Program-made: the position numbers and the translations under genes | Source of the DNA: Streptomyces sp. | GTDB taxonomy: Bacteria > Actinomycetota > Actinomycetes > Streptomycetales > Streptomycetaceae | Length of the DNA: 36,478 nt | Direction of reading: 5' to 3' | Assembly: GCF_031181555.1 (NCBI RefSeq) | Contig: NZ_JAPSKQ010000034.1 | Coordinates: forward strand, 12,353-48,830 | Part shown: piece after piece, positions 25,901 through 32,617 of the stretch | Position numbering within the stretch: position 1 is the first letter of the stretch | How the letters are laid out: every line of letters begins with the position of its first letter | The notes under the pieces: generated by a model | Database searches by the model: none | What the model was told of the DNA's origin: nothing | Seen by the model: the letters and a program-made list of their open reading frames with translations, nothing else

Positions 25901-27614
25901 ACACGGACGGCCCCTCGCGCAGCAGCCGCACCACACCGGGGAGCGACCGCAGCCGCCGCGAGCCGTCCCAGACGACGACGATGTCCGGATCGCTGAACGT
26001 CGTGCCCTGGGACCGGTTCTGCTCGGCGGCCTTCTTGCGGGCGTCGAGGATCTGCGTGAGCTCGCCGATGCGGGCGCCGACGGTCTCGGCGTCGTTGCCG
26101 ATGAGGACGTTGACGTCCTGCCCCGCGGCGGGCCGGGCGTGCGGCAGCCACCGCACCCAGTCCCACGACTGCCGGGCGGAGTTCTCACTGAGGACGTAGA
26201 ACTGCACGTCCATCGGGCTGTGCAGCGCGGCGGTCTGCGCGACGGCCCACCGCCCGAGGGCACGCGCGGAATCACCCGGCCCGGCCACGCCGATGACGCC
26301 GAGGGCGCGCAGGTTCAGCGCGACGGGGGCGTCCTCGATCTTCCAGGTCACCTGGCGGCGGTGATCGTCCTGCTCGGGGTCGTCGAGCACGACCTCGGAG
26401 GGCAGCCGCCCGGTGCCGAACCGGAGCAGCAGGTGATCCCGGTCGGTACGCCGCCGCTCCCACAGCCGGGTCCGCGGCCCGGTGCCGAGCGACAGCACGG
26501 TCGCCGGATCGGGGATCGCGTGCCGCCGGTCGTTCCGCTCCTGGACCAGCGCCTCCTGGGCGTCCTTCTCGATCCGCTCCTTCTGCTCCTCGTACTCCTT
26601 GACCTGCTTGGCGTGCGACTTGCGGCCGTGCTTCTTGTCGTTGAAGTAGTTGGCGAAGAGCAGGACGGGGCTGAGCGCCGCCATGATCAGGTAGTACCAG
26701 CGCTGGAAGATCAGCACCGCGACCACGGCACCGACGAGCGGCGTCAGCGCCATCAGCCAGGGCAGCGGCCGCGCCTCGTACTCGCGGGGGGCCGAGGGCA
26801 GCCGGAAGTTCGTCCGCCGCTCGGCCGGACGCAGCCGGGGCGGCCGGTTGTAGTCGAGCCCCAACCCGTCGTCGGACCACTTGAGGGCGGCGTTCGGGGG
26901 CGTGTAGCGGACGAGTTCGAGCAGCGAGTTCCCGACCCCGATCTGCCCGCCGAGCGGCCAGTCGCGCTTGCCGGAGGCCGTCCCGTCACCACCGTCCTGG
27001 CCCCTGCCCGCGCGCCCGCCCCTGTCCTTCCTCTTCTTCCCCTTCCTCTTCTTCTTGCCCTTGTCCTCCTCGGTGTCCTCCGGCTCCGCCATGGACGTGC
27101 CGTCGAGGGTGACGTCCTCCGCGTCGCAGTGGAGGGTGACCTGGCAGGTCCCGTCGGTGGCGACGGAGAGGGTGAGGGCGCGGGCGTCGACCTCGGGATC
27201 GTCGATGCGGAGGGTGGAGGCCGGACCGCTGCCGATGTCGTACCGCCCGACCCCGAGCCGGTGCACGATCCCGGCGGCGGGCCCGCCGACGACACGCAGC
27301 TCGACGAGCCCGGTGGGCTCACCGGGCAGGCACCCGGAGGGGTCCTGGAGCGACACCACGGCCCCGTCGCGCAGCGGCGACCCGACGACGGTGGCGGAGG
27401 GATCGACGGCGTACCCGTCCACGTACACCAGGGGCGCGTTGCCGGCGGGAGTCCGCCCCTGATGCCCGATGGGAACGACCTGAGCCCCGCTGTGCCCGAC
27501 CTGCGCGGCCAGTTCCTGTGCGATGTCCCCGACGGTGGACTCGGGATCGGCATCGAGCACGACGTCGGCGGCGTCCCCGCCGAAGGGATCGACGACGGTC
27601 AGAGTCAGGCGCAC
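22941..27614 (-). CDS. EssC/EccC-like type VII secretion ATPase (FtsK/SpoIIIE)
   Basis: A 1557-residue membrane ATPase that should power export of WXG100-type substrates. Domains in order: a ubiquitin-like N-terminus (1-95, with PLVYVDGYAVDPSAT), an FHA domain (about 100-180: GRYDIGSG, DPEVDARALTLSV, DGTCQV), a Lys-rich linker (185-215), two membrane helices (about 287-335), then three FtsK-like ATPase domains. ATPase 1 has a full Walker A GTTGSGKS (about 745) and Walker B LLIVIDEFAS; ATPase 2 (GGAPRSGRS, about 1083) and ATPase 3 (GPAKSGRST, about 1378) are degenerate. The FHA plus three-ATPase single chain resembles Firmicutes EssC more than mycobacterial EccC. GTG 27614 has GGGAGGA at a good distance. 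A divergent WXG100-family gene starts 328 bases away. No eccB, eccD, eccE or mycosin gene is present. Confidence 0.9.
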   Translation of the reverse strand: MRLTLTVVDPFGGDAADVVLDADPESTVGDIAQELAAQVGHSGAQVVPIGHQGRTPAGNAPLVYVDGYAVDPSATVVGSPLRDGAVVSLQDPSGCLPGEPTGLVELRVVGGPAAGIVHRLGVGRYDIGSGPASTLRIDDPEVDARALTLSVATDGTCQVTLHCDAEDVTLDGTSMAEPEDTEEDKGKKKRKGKKRKDRGGRAGRGQDGGDGTASGKRDWPLGGQIGVGNSLLELVRYTPPNAALKWSDDGLGLDYNRPPRLRPAERRTNFRLPSAPREYEARPLPWLMALTPLVGAVVAVLIFQRWYYLIMAALSPVLLFANYFNDKKHGRKSHAKQVKEYEEQKERIEKDAQEALVQERNDRRHAIPDPATVLSLGTGPRTRLWERRRTDRDHLLLRFGTGRLPSEVVLDDPEQDDHRRQVTWKIEDAPVALNLRALGVIGVAGPGDSARALGRWAVAQTAALHSPMDVQFYVLSENSARQSWDWVRWLPHARPAAGQDVNVLIGNDAETVGARIGELTQILDARKKAAEQNRSQGTTFSDPDIVVVWDGSRRLRSLPGVVRLLREGPSVSVYALCLDAEERFLPGECQAFVVAEPKAEEHDRGQQQQHVRPQQAGGGFPSFQAWHTGTAAEPSRADAPGKLRLRVEEAGAERLKDVRPDFVSPAWCLRLARSLSPLRDISGETEDSALPGSSRLLDVLQLEPPTSDAIVARWRMGGQSTLAVIGESYDGPFGIDIRKDGPHGLIAGTTGSGKSELLQTIVAALAVANTPENMTFVLVDYKGGSAFKDCVKLPHTVGMVTDLDAHLVERALESLGAELKRREHILAAADAKDIEDYQDLVRRDPSHAPVPRLLIVIDEFASMVRDLPDFVTGLVNIAQRGRSLGIHLLLATQRPSGVVSPEIRANTNLRIALRVTDAGESTDVIDSPEAGHIAKSTPGRAYARLGHASLVPFQSGRVGGRRPGAADPAALAPWVGPLAWEDLGRAALTKPKSEAREDDEITDLKVLVDAVRDANSSLGIPAQHSPWLPALDETLLLDDVEVPAVALAPGKLPPAPYGIEDLPADQARRPVVVDFATFGHLMIGGAPRSGRSQVLRTIAGSLARTHSVADVHLYGIDCGNGALNALTRLPHCGAVVARNQTERVIRLVNRLKGELSRRQDLLADKGFADIGEQRAAVAEDERLPHIVVLLDRWEGWVPTLGEIDHGSLTDELQTMMREGASVGIHLVLTGDRTLLVGRIATLTEDKYGLRLADRSDFSSLGIPARKVPEEIPPGRAFRNEAGTETQFALLAEDTTGQGQAAALAAIGEAATARDADVPRARRPFRVDSLPSRISFPEAWELRDPEASRSKLWGLAGIGGDEIVGFGPDLAEGVPAFVIAGPAKSGRSTVLMNFAQSFLAHGTRLVVAAPRQSPLRRLDGTDGVLKVFTGDDIDEDDFEELIDEASTDEPIAVLIDDGEILEDCDAESQLKKIVSRGAERGLALVIAGDEEDVCSGFSGWQVDAKKARRGILLSPQESSSGDLIGLRLSRSMVGGQVVPGKGMLHLGDGELRTVVVPG

Positions 27615-27942
27615 GCTTGTCCTCCCCAGGCCCTGTGGCCGCTTCCACCCCGCGAGTCACAGTCCCCGCGACGATATCCGCTCACGCTCGGGCGGCGGCA
27701 ACGGGGAGGCGCCGTGACGTTCCCGATGGCAACGGCGTACACGACTTCGCGCCGGCGCCTTCACAAAGCGGGGATGTGACACCACAGTTCACCGCCGTAA
27801 GCTGCTGCCGCAAGAGTGGACGATCACACCGGTTGCCCCGTGCGACTCCTGTGCCGCAGGGGATGCGACGGCGGACCGGTCGTTCCGCAAACAAGGGAGC
27901 CACGGGGGTTGGCCCTGCGGCGTTGCGAGAGGAAGCGGCTTC
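27615..27942. promoter_or_regulatory. Divergent promoter region between the EssC-like gene and the WXG100 gene
   Basis: 328 bases with no supported gene. It must carry the promoters of both divergent genes. A relatively AT-rich centre lies at 27760-27815. No perfect operator was found. Confidence 0.4.
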
Positions 27943-28242
27943 ATGGCCAAGGACCTTGACATCACATATCAGGACATGCGGGAAGCGGCCAAGCATGTCG
28001 TGAAGGAGAAGGAGAAGCTCCAGGAGAAGCTGGACGCCCTCCGCAAGTACATCAACAACCTGGTCAACTCCGGCTACGTCACGAAGAGCTCGTCGAAGGC
28101 CTTCGACGAGAACTTCGACGAGTTCACCAACGGCGCGAAGACCACGCTGGACGGCCTGGACGGCATGGGCGACTACCTGACCATGGCCGCCGACAAGTTC
28201 GAGCAGATCGACGACGAACTGGCGAAGGCGGCCCGCAGGTAA
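27943..28242 (+). CDS. WXG100-family (Esx-like) protein without the WxG tryptophan
   Basis: A 99-residue, nearly all-helical protein with the size and two-helix pattern of WXG100 proteins: helix 1 about 8-41, a turn at NSGYVTKSSSKAFDENF (42-58), helix 2 about 56-96. In ordinary members the turn is WxG; here it is SGY with no tryptophan anywhere. SSKAFDENFDEFTNGAKTTLD corresponds to the conserved AF...F region. AGGAAG precedes ATG 27943. Divergent from the EssC-like ATPase, it is the expected substrate or partner. Confidence 0.8.
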   Translation: MAKDLDITYQDMREAAKHVVKEKEKLQEKLDALRKYINNLVNSGYVTKSSSKAFDENFDEFTNGAKTTLDGLDGMGDYLTMAADKFEQIDDELAKAARR

Positions 28243-28326
28243 TCTCCGCCTGAAGAAGTCGCGGCGGTGCGGCGGGTGTGATCGGCGCGCCGCGCCGTCG
28301 CGTGCCGGCGGAACGGACAGGCGGAC

Positions 28327-28856
28327 ATGAGTGGCATGGTGGACGACGAGACGCGGCGGAGGAGGGCGAAACGCCCCCCACGCCGGCGGTCTGCGTCGGC
28401 TGCTACGTGCTCGCCGTGATCATCGGGATGTATCTCCTGGTGGACAATGCCGGAACGCTCGTGCAGATCCTGCTGTGGAACGTGCAGGCGGTGCTGCTCG
28501 TCCTTTTGCTCCGCAAGCTGGGTGCCCGGGAGTCCAGTGGGTATGCGATGTTGTTCGTCGTGGCAACGTCGCTGATGTCCGTCTACGTCGGGGACATGGC
28601 GCGTGACGACCTCACGCTGCAGCACCGGGGAGAGAGGGTCACGGTGACGGTCGTCAAGGAGTGGCGCGACCCTCCCCAGGGGCGCAAGGCCAGGGAGTAC
28701 AACCACGCCCTGGAACGGCAGGACGGTAGCAAGGTCCCGGGCCCGGCCGTGAAGACGCCCTCCGACGTTTGCGATGTCGGTCAAGTGGTGACGGTGTTCG
28801 AGGATCCTGAGGGAGAACTTCGTCCTCGGACACCGCGAAGCGGTGCGACGCGCTGA
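28327..28856 (+). pseudogene. Hypothetical membrane protein with probable one-base frameshift
   Basis: From ATG 28327 the frame gives MSGMVDDETRRRRAKRPP and is then lost in a six-C run (28374-28379). Adding one C continues as TPAVCVGCYVLAVIIGMYLL, two or three hydrophobic helices (about 22-75), and a soluble C-terminal part (VTVTVVKEWRDPPQGRKARE) to the stop at 28856. The restored protein would be about 176 residues. If the sequence is right as given, a shorter protein could start at GTG 28278, which has no good ribosome-binding site. I do not recognise the family; the VTVTVVKEW...VGQVVTVFEDPEG pattern resembles small DUF3592-like domains but weakly. Confidence 0.5.
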
Positions 28857-28880
28857 AGGGTCCGGGGGGCCGCGCGCAAG

Positions 28881-29129
28881 GTGTACAAGCGGGCCACCAG
28901 CGACCACTCCACGCAGGAGGAGCAGGAGGAGAGGTTGCGCGAGGCCCTGCGCACCTCCCCGTCCGACCGCCGCGGCTACATCGAGGTGGCGCCCGAGGAG
29001 TACCCCGATGTCCCGCACCGTCGCGCCGCCCGGATCGCCTGGGAGACGGGGCTGCGCGCGGAGGCGGTGGGCAACCGGGGCTCGTGGCGCTTCGGCGAGA
29101 AGGTGGTCGAGGAGGTCCCGCACGACTGA
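28881..29129 (+). CDS. Hypothetical protein, 82 residues
   Basis: Starts at GTG 28881 and ends at 29129. Hydrophilic and largely helical: EEQEERLREALRTSPSD, then RAARIAWETGLRAEA and GSWRFGEKVVEEVPHD. Third positions are GC-biased as in real genes. No clear ribosome-binding site precedes the GTG, and it is in the same frame as the preceding broken gene, so it might be a detached C-terminal part. No function recognised. It ends about 60 bases before the IS630 insertion. Confidence 0.5.
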   Translation: MYKRATSDHSTQEEQEERLREALRTSPSDRRGYIEVAPEEYPDVPHRRAARIAWETGLRAEAVGNRGSWRFGEKVVEEVPHD

Positions 29130-29191
29130 ACTGCGGCCACGGACGCTGAACGCGTCGGGCAGGTGTCCGGTCGGCCGGGCCCTGTCAGCTA

Positions 29192-29216
29192 GAGATCTTC
29201 AAGTGTCGGGGTTATG
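29192..29216 (+). repeat. Left terminal inverted repeat of the IS630 element
   Basis: GAGATCTTCAAGTGTCGGGG then TTATG. It matches the inverted sequences at 30327-30349 and 31790-31813 at most outer positions. Confidence 0.7.
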
Positions 29217-29265
29217 TCGAGCGCGGGGTGGTGACGGCTGACGTAGCGTCGGCTATGCCGGTTCC

Positions 29266-30332
29266 ATGAGGTATCCCGACGGTGGTGGTCTGACCGCTGC
29301 GGAACGGACTCGGCGGGAGCGGGTGCGGTTCACAGCAGCCGAGATGTTCGCCCAAGGGGCGAGCGAGCCGGAGGTTGCCCGGCAATTCAGAGTCTCAAGG
29401 ATGTCGGCGAACCGCTGGCATCGGGCCTTCACCGAAGGCGGCGTCGAGGCGCTGGCCTCGAAGGGGCCGGGCGGCGCGCGCTGCAAGCTCGACGAGGCCC
29501 AGTTACGGGCCCTGGAGCAGGAACTGGAGGCCGGGCCTGCCGCGCACGGCTGGGATGAGGACCAGTGCTGGACCCTTGCGCGGATCACCGAGCTGATCGA
29601 GGCGAAGTTCGGTGTCGGCTACACCCTCGGCGGGATGGACGCCCTGCTGCACCGTATCGGCTGGAGCGTGCAGGTCCCCGCCAGGCGGACCGCCGAACGC
29701 GATGAGGAGAAGATCGCCGCCTGGAGGGACGAGCAGTGGCCCGTCATAAAAGGACGGCGGCGGACCTTGGGGCTTGGCTGTGCTTCGAGGACGAGGCAGG
29801 CCAGGGCCTGAGGCCGCCCAAGGGCCGCACCTGGGGTCGGCGTGGCCGCACCCCGCTGGTGCGGGTTTGCGCCGCTGGCTCCGGCCGTATTTCGCTGGCC
29901 GGTCTGGTTGCCACTCGCCCCGGCCGGGCGCTGCGGCTCATCTACCGCACCCGCCTGCACCGCGGCCGCAAGGGCGAGAAGAAGGGTTTCACCGAGACCG
30001 ACTACGCGCGATTACTCGACGCCGCCCATCAGCAGCTCGGCGGCCCGATCGTCCTGATCTGGGACAATCTGAACACTCACCGCAGCAAGGCCATGCAGCA
30101 GCTGATCGCTGCCCGGCCGTGGCTGGTCGTCTACCGACTGCCCTCCTATGCGCCGGAACTCAACCCGGTGGAGGCCGTGTGGTCCCACCTGAAGCGATCC
30201 CTTGCCAACCTCGCCAAGCGGACCCTCGACCAGCTCGCCAGGATCGTGAAGACCCGCCTCAAACGGATGCAGTACCGTCCCGCCCTCATCGCCGGATTCA
30301 TCACCAAGACCGGCCTCGAGCAGCCGCCATAA
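29266..30332 (+). CDS. IS630-family transposase, two frames with probable -1 frameshift
   Basis: Frame A (29266-29811) encodes the N-terminal helix-turn-helix region ([20 protein letters not shown], then [16 protein letters not shown]). Frame B (from about 29736 to 30332) encodes the DDE domain: first Asp in CFEDEAGQG, second in [11 protein letters not shown], Glu in [11 protein letters not shown]. The frames overlap around ATA-AAA-GGA (29746-29754). Lys-tRNA on AAA can slip one base back onto AAA (29748-29750) and continue AGG-ACG-GCG, joining PVIK to RTAADLGAW. The fusion would be about 355 residues, normal for IS630. All catalytic residues are present, so the element could be active if the shift works; a plain mutation is the alternative. 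Confidence 0.85.
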
Positions 30333-30349
30333 CACCAGCTGAAGGTCTC
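30327..30349 (-). repeat. Right terminal inverted repeat of the IS630 element
   Basis: On the minus strand it reads GAGACCTTCAGCTGGTGTTA then TGG, ending at a TA dinucleotide on its outer side. Confidence 0.7.
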
Positions 30350-30564
30350 TAGCCAAACCGGTCATCGAGTTCGTAGCCGGCTTCCTCGACCGCAGCGCGC
30401 ACGTCTGCTATGTCGAGATCCCTGTCGATGGTCACCGTGACCGTGCCGCTCTCGACGTTCACCGCCACGGCGGTGACGCCGGCGACGTGTTCGATCTCCT
30501 CGGTGACAAAGCCTGCGCAGTGGTCGCAGACCATTCCGCTCACGGTGTAGGTGCTCTCGGTCAC
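30349..30564 (-). CDS. Heavy-metal-associated (HMA) domain protein, copper chaperone-like
   Basis: A 71-residue ferredoxin-like HMA domain. The metal-binding loop is GMVCDHCAGFV (CxxC at about residues 13 and 16), followed by VTAVAVNVESGTVTV and AVEEAGYEL, as in CopZ. It would carry Cu(I) in the cytoplasm, though no copper ATPase is nearby. GTG 30564 overlaps the stop of the SnoaL-like gene (GTGA). The stop TAG uses the TA at the IS junction, so the last two or three residues may have been altered by the insertion. Confidence 0.8.
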   Translation of the reverse strand: MTESTYTVSGMVCDHCAGFVTEEIEHVAGVTAVAVNVESGTVTVTIDRDLDIADVRAAVEEAGYELDDRFG

Positions 30565-31004
30565 GCCGGCCGCACCTGCCCCTCGGACACTTCTGACGTC
30601 GCCTGTCCCGGGCCGGCGTCCGCTGGGAGGGTGCGGGTGAGTATGTGTGCCTGGCGCATCCGCCCGTCATCCGTGAACTGGGCGAACATGTGCGTCTCGA
30701 TGGCGAGGGCTCTCTTGCGGTTCTGTACATACAAGGTGGACCGGACGGCGATCCGATCCCCATCCACCAGTGCTTCGTGCACATCCCAGCGGCCGCTGGG
30801 CCGGTTCTTGCGCACCGGGCGAGTGTGCGCGATGAGCTTGTCCCGGTCCATCCGGTGTCCGTCGGCGATCTGGACGATGTCCGGTGTGTGATAGCGGTCG
30901 ACGATCAGTCCCGGGTCCTCGTCGCTGTCCAGGAGGTCGTTGTGGAAGGACGCATAGAAATCGGCGATGAACTGTTTGGGGTCGGTGTCGTTGAACGGAC
31001 TCAT
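30561..31004 (-). CDS. SnoaL-like/NTF2-fold protein
   Basis: A 147-residue protein with the cone-shaped alpha+beta pattern of SnoaL-like domains: FIADFYASFHNDLL helix, LIVDRYHTPDIVQIADGHRM, then alternating strands (RIAVRSTLYVQNRK, ETHMFAQFTDDGR). Members include small enzymes and ligand-binding proteins; no substrate is evident. GGGAG precedes ATG 31004. It is divergent from a TetR gene across two TTACA-n3-TGTAA sites, so it is probably repressed by it, together with the coupled HMA gene. Confidence 0.75.
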   Translation of the reverse strand: MSPFNDTDPKQFIADFYASFHNDLLDSDEDPGLIVDRYHTPDIVQIADGHRMDRDKLIAHTRPVRKNRPSGRWDVHEALVDGDRIAVRSTLYVQNRKRALAIETHMFAQFTDDGRMRQAHILTRTLPADAGPGQATSEVSEGQVRPA

Positions 31005-31040
31005 GGTGCTCCCGTCACGCTGCTGGTCGGCGTACTACCT

Positions 31041-31055
31041 CTTACAGTCTGTAAG
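31041..31055. promoter_or_regulatory. TetR operator candidate 1
   Basis: CTTACAGTCTGTAAG, a perfect 7-1-7 palindrome, contains TTACA-n3-TGTAA. It lies between the divergent SnoaL-like and TetR genes. Confidence 0.7.
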
Positions 31056-31076
31056 ATATGCACCCTCCCGTAATCT

Positions 31077-31089
31077 TTACAAGGTGTAA
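31077..31089. promoter_or_regulatory. TetR operator candidate 2
   Basis: TTACAAGGTGTAA repeats the TTACA-n3-TGTAA pattern and lies 4-16 bases before the TetR start, so occupancy would block its own translation initiation region. Confidence 0.65.
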
Positions 31090-31092
31090 GAA

Positions 31093-31770
31093 ATGACTCC
31101 TCGTCAGGCGCCGCATCGGCGTGCCGACGCCCAGCGCAGCAGGGCCGCCATCCTGGACGCGGCGGTCCGGCTCCTGAACGCCCATCCCGACACCAGCGTC
31201 GAAGCCATCGCCACCGCCGCAGGCGTGACTCGCCAGACCGTCTACGCCCACTTCCCCTCGCGGGAACAACTGCTGACAGCAGCCCTCGACCGGATCACCG
31301 AGGAAGCGGTCGCCGCGATGGACGCCGCCGGCCTTGACACGGGACCTGCTGCGGGCGCCCTGCTGCGACTGCTCGATGCCAGCAACCGGACAGCGGGGCG
31401 ATACCCCGTCCTGCTCCAGAAGATCAGCCTGCTGTCCGTTGATCCGCACACCGACCACGAACGCCACGCGCCGGTCGCCGACCGGCTGAAGCGGGTGATC
31501 CAGCGCGGCCAGGAGGCCGGGGAATTCGACGGCAGACTCTCACCGGACTGGCTCGTCGCTGTCACCATCAACCTCGGCCACGCTGCGAGCGGCGAGGTAG
31601 ATGCCGGCCGGATGTCCAGCGAGGAGGCAGCGGAAGCACTCCACACCAGTCTGCTCCGCGCGTTGGGCGCAGTCGCGCCGACAGGAACCCCGACACGAGA
31701 GGAGGGCGTCCCTCCGGCTGGCAGCGCCGCCAAAGCCAGGGGTGCGAAGTTCCGCAATCCTCAGAAATGA
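31093..31770 (+). CDS. TetR family transcriptional regulator (IS cargo)
   Basis: A 225-residue TetR protein: helix-turn-helix at about 18-62 (AILDAAVRLLNAHPDTSVEA, then GVTRQTVYAHFPSREQLL), helical ligand domain after it, and a short Pro/Lys-rich tail. ATG 31093 follows directly on an operator-like TTACAAGGTGTAA. With the divergent SnoaL-like and HMA genes it makes a self-contained regulated unit between IS630-type ends. Confidence 0.88.
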   Translation: MTPRQAPHRRADAQRSRAAILDAAVRLLNAHPDTSVEAIATAAGVTRQTVYAHFPSREQLLTAALDRITEEAVAAMDAAGLDTGPAAGALLRLLDASNRTAGRYPVLLQKISLLSVDPHTDHERHAPVADRLKRVIQRGQEAGEFDGRLSPDWLVAVTINLGHAASGEVDAGRMSSEEAAEALHTSLLRALGAVAPTGTPTREEGVPPAGSAAKARGAKFRNPQK

Positions 31771-32551
31771 CAGAGGACCTCCAGCTGCCCTAACGCCAAC
31801 CTTTGAAGGTCTCTATCGGGAAGGGGCTGCCGGAGCACGTGCATGGGGAGGTCGCTGCGGAGCTCTTCCGTATCGACTCGCAACCAGGATCCGTCACGGA
31901 AACGGATCAGCAGCATCCTTGTCTCGAACTCACCGGAGAAGGGGTCCACGAGGGCCGCTTCGGCGGCAGGAAGGCGGCGACGATCTGCAGGTGCTTCTCC
32001 CGTCCCACGCTGACGCGCCGCGGTGGAGCCGCCAGGACGATCCCCTCCCGGGTCGCGAGCAGAAGCCGCTGGTGGTGGGTCGAGTGGCTGTACCACCGCA
32101 GGAGGAACTGCCCGGCGTCGCCCTGCCAGTTCCCGTCGAAGACCTTGTCGAGGCCTTGTTGGGCGATGATGGCGTCCCGGCGCTTGTCCTCCTCCTCCTC
32201 CTCCTTGGCCCGCCACCGTTCCTTTTCCTCCTTCGTGCCGAGGGCCCGCTTGACGGCTCCTTCCGCGTCGGACAGAAGGCTCAACAGCATGAGGAGGGGG
32301 ACGAACGGCGCACCGAGCACCGCGTCGATCATGCCCAGCAGGGGCAGTACGACAGGGCGGAGACGGGGGTTGCCCGCAGTGTGCAGCACGTCCGCCGGGA
32401 GCTGCTGGATCTTGTCGATCCAGCACCATTCCCCCGCTTCGGCGTGGATGCCAAGGAGGTCCGTCGCCACGCGCTGCTTGCCGACGCGGAACAGAATCAG
32501 TGTGTCGAGAGCGTAGGCGAAGGGATCGGCGACGTATCCCTCCACGTACAC
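31761..32551 (-). pseudogene. Hypothetical T7SS-region protein, frameshifted and 3'-truncated
   Basis: From GTG 32551 the frame reads YVEGYVADPFAYALDTLILF, a hydrophobic segment (VVLPLLGMIDAVLGAPFVPL), a very acidic/lysine-rich stretch (EEKERWRAKEEEEEDKRRD), and HLQIVAAFLPP, then is lost near 31965. Adding one base continues as EAALVDPFSGEFETRMLLIR and DGSWLRVDTEELRSDLPM. The last residues after QPLPD come from IS630-end sequence. If the 2.6-kb insertion is removed at its TA, the frame reads QPLPDS-stop. The first ~15 codons derive from a duplicated EssC-like gene start (see 32510-32612). I do not recognise the main domain. Confidence 0.6.
31790..31813 (-). repeat. Solitary IS630-type right end
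   Basis: On the minus strand it reads GAGACCTTCAAAGGTTGGCG then TTAG, closely like the IS630 right end at 30327-30349 and the left end at 29192, again with TA on the outer side (31814-31815). No transposase is attached. Confidence 0.6.
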
Positions 32552-32612
32552 CAGAGTTGCGTTGCCGACGGGGGGTCTGTTCCTGATACCCCATGGGAAT
32601 GACTTGGGCCCG
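32510..32612 (-). pseudogene. Decayed copy of the EssC-like gene's N-terminal coding segment
   Basis: The stretch aligns with 27391-27490 inside the EssC-like gene: there VVPIGHQGRTP then GNAPLVYVDGYAVDP; here VIPMGYQEQTP and, after one extra base, GNATLVYVEGYVADP. Shared DNA includes the CACGTACACCAG and GCGTTGCCG words. The copy is diverged (my estimate roughly three quarters identical) and frameshifted. It begins directly after the stop of the 32618-33211 gene. Confidence 0.65.
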
Positions 32613-32617
32613 TCAGG

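Larger units (their letters stand above)
29192..30349 (+). mobile_element. IS630-family insertion sequence, 1158 bp, TA-flanked
   Basis: Left end GAGATCTTCAAGTGTCGGG and right end (inverted) GAGACCTTCAGCTGGTGTTA share the outer GAGA-Y-CTTCA and an inner GTTATG. TA stands at both junctions (29190-29191 and 30350-30351), the target duplication of IS630/mariner elements. The transposase fills the element. A further right-end-like sequence at 31790-31813 suggests this IS is the left part of a larger unit. Confidence 0.85.

Noticed and set aside
26985..27065. Pyrimidine-rich run resembling a simple repeat
   Set aside because: It encodes the lysine-rich linker of the EssC-like ATPase (KGKKKRKGKKRK) and is explained by coding.
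23415..27779. Long plus-strand frame of about 1450 residues opposite the EssC-like gene
   Set aside because: Low-complexity composition (many His, Arg, Gln, Val) and no domain; it is the mirror of a GC-rich coding strand.
28278..28326. GTG 28278 as the true start of the hypothetical membrane protein
   Set aside because: No ribosome-binding site, and the alternative ATG 28327 with a restored six-C run gives a better N-terminus; kept only as an alternative.
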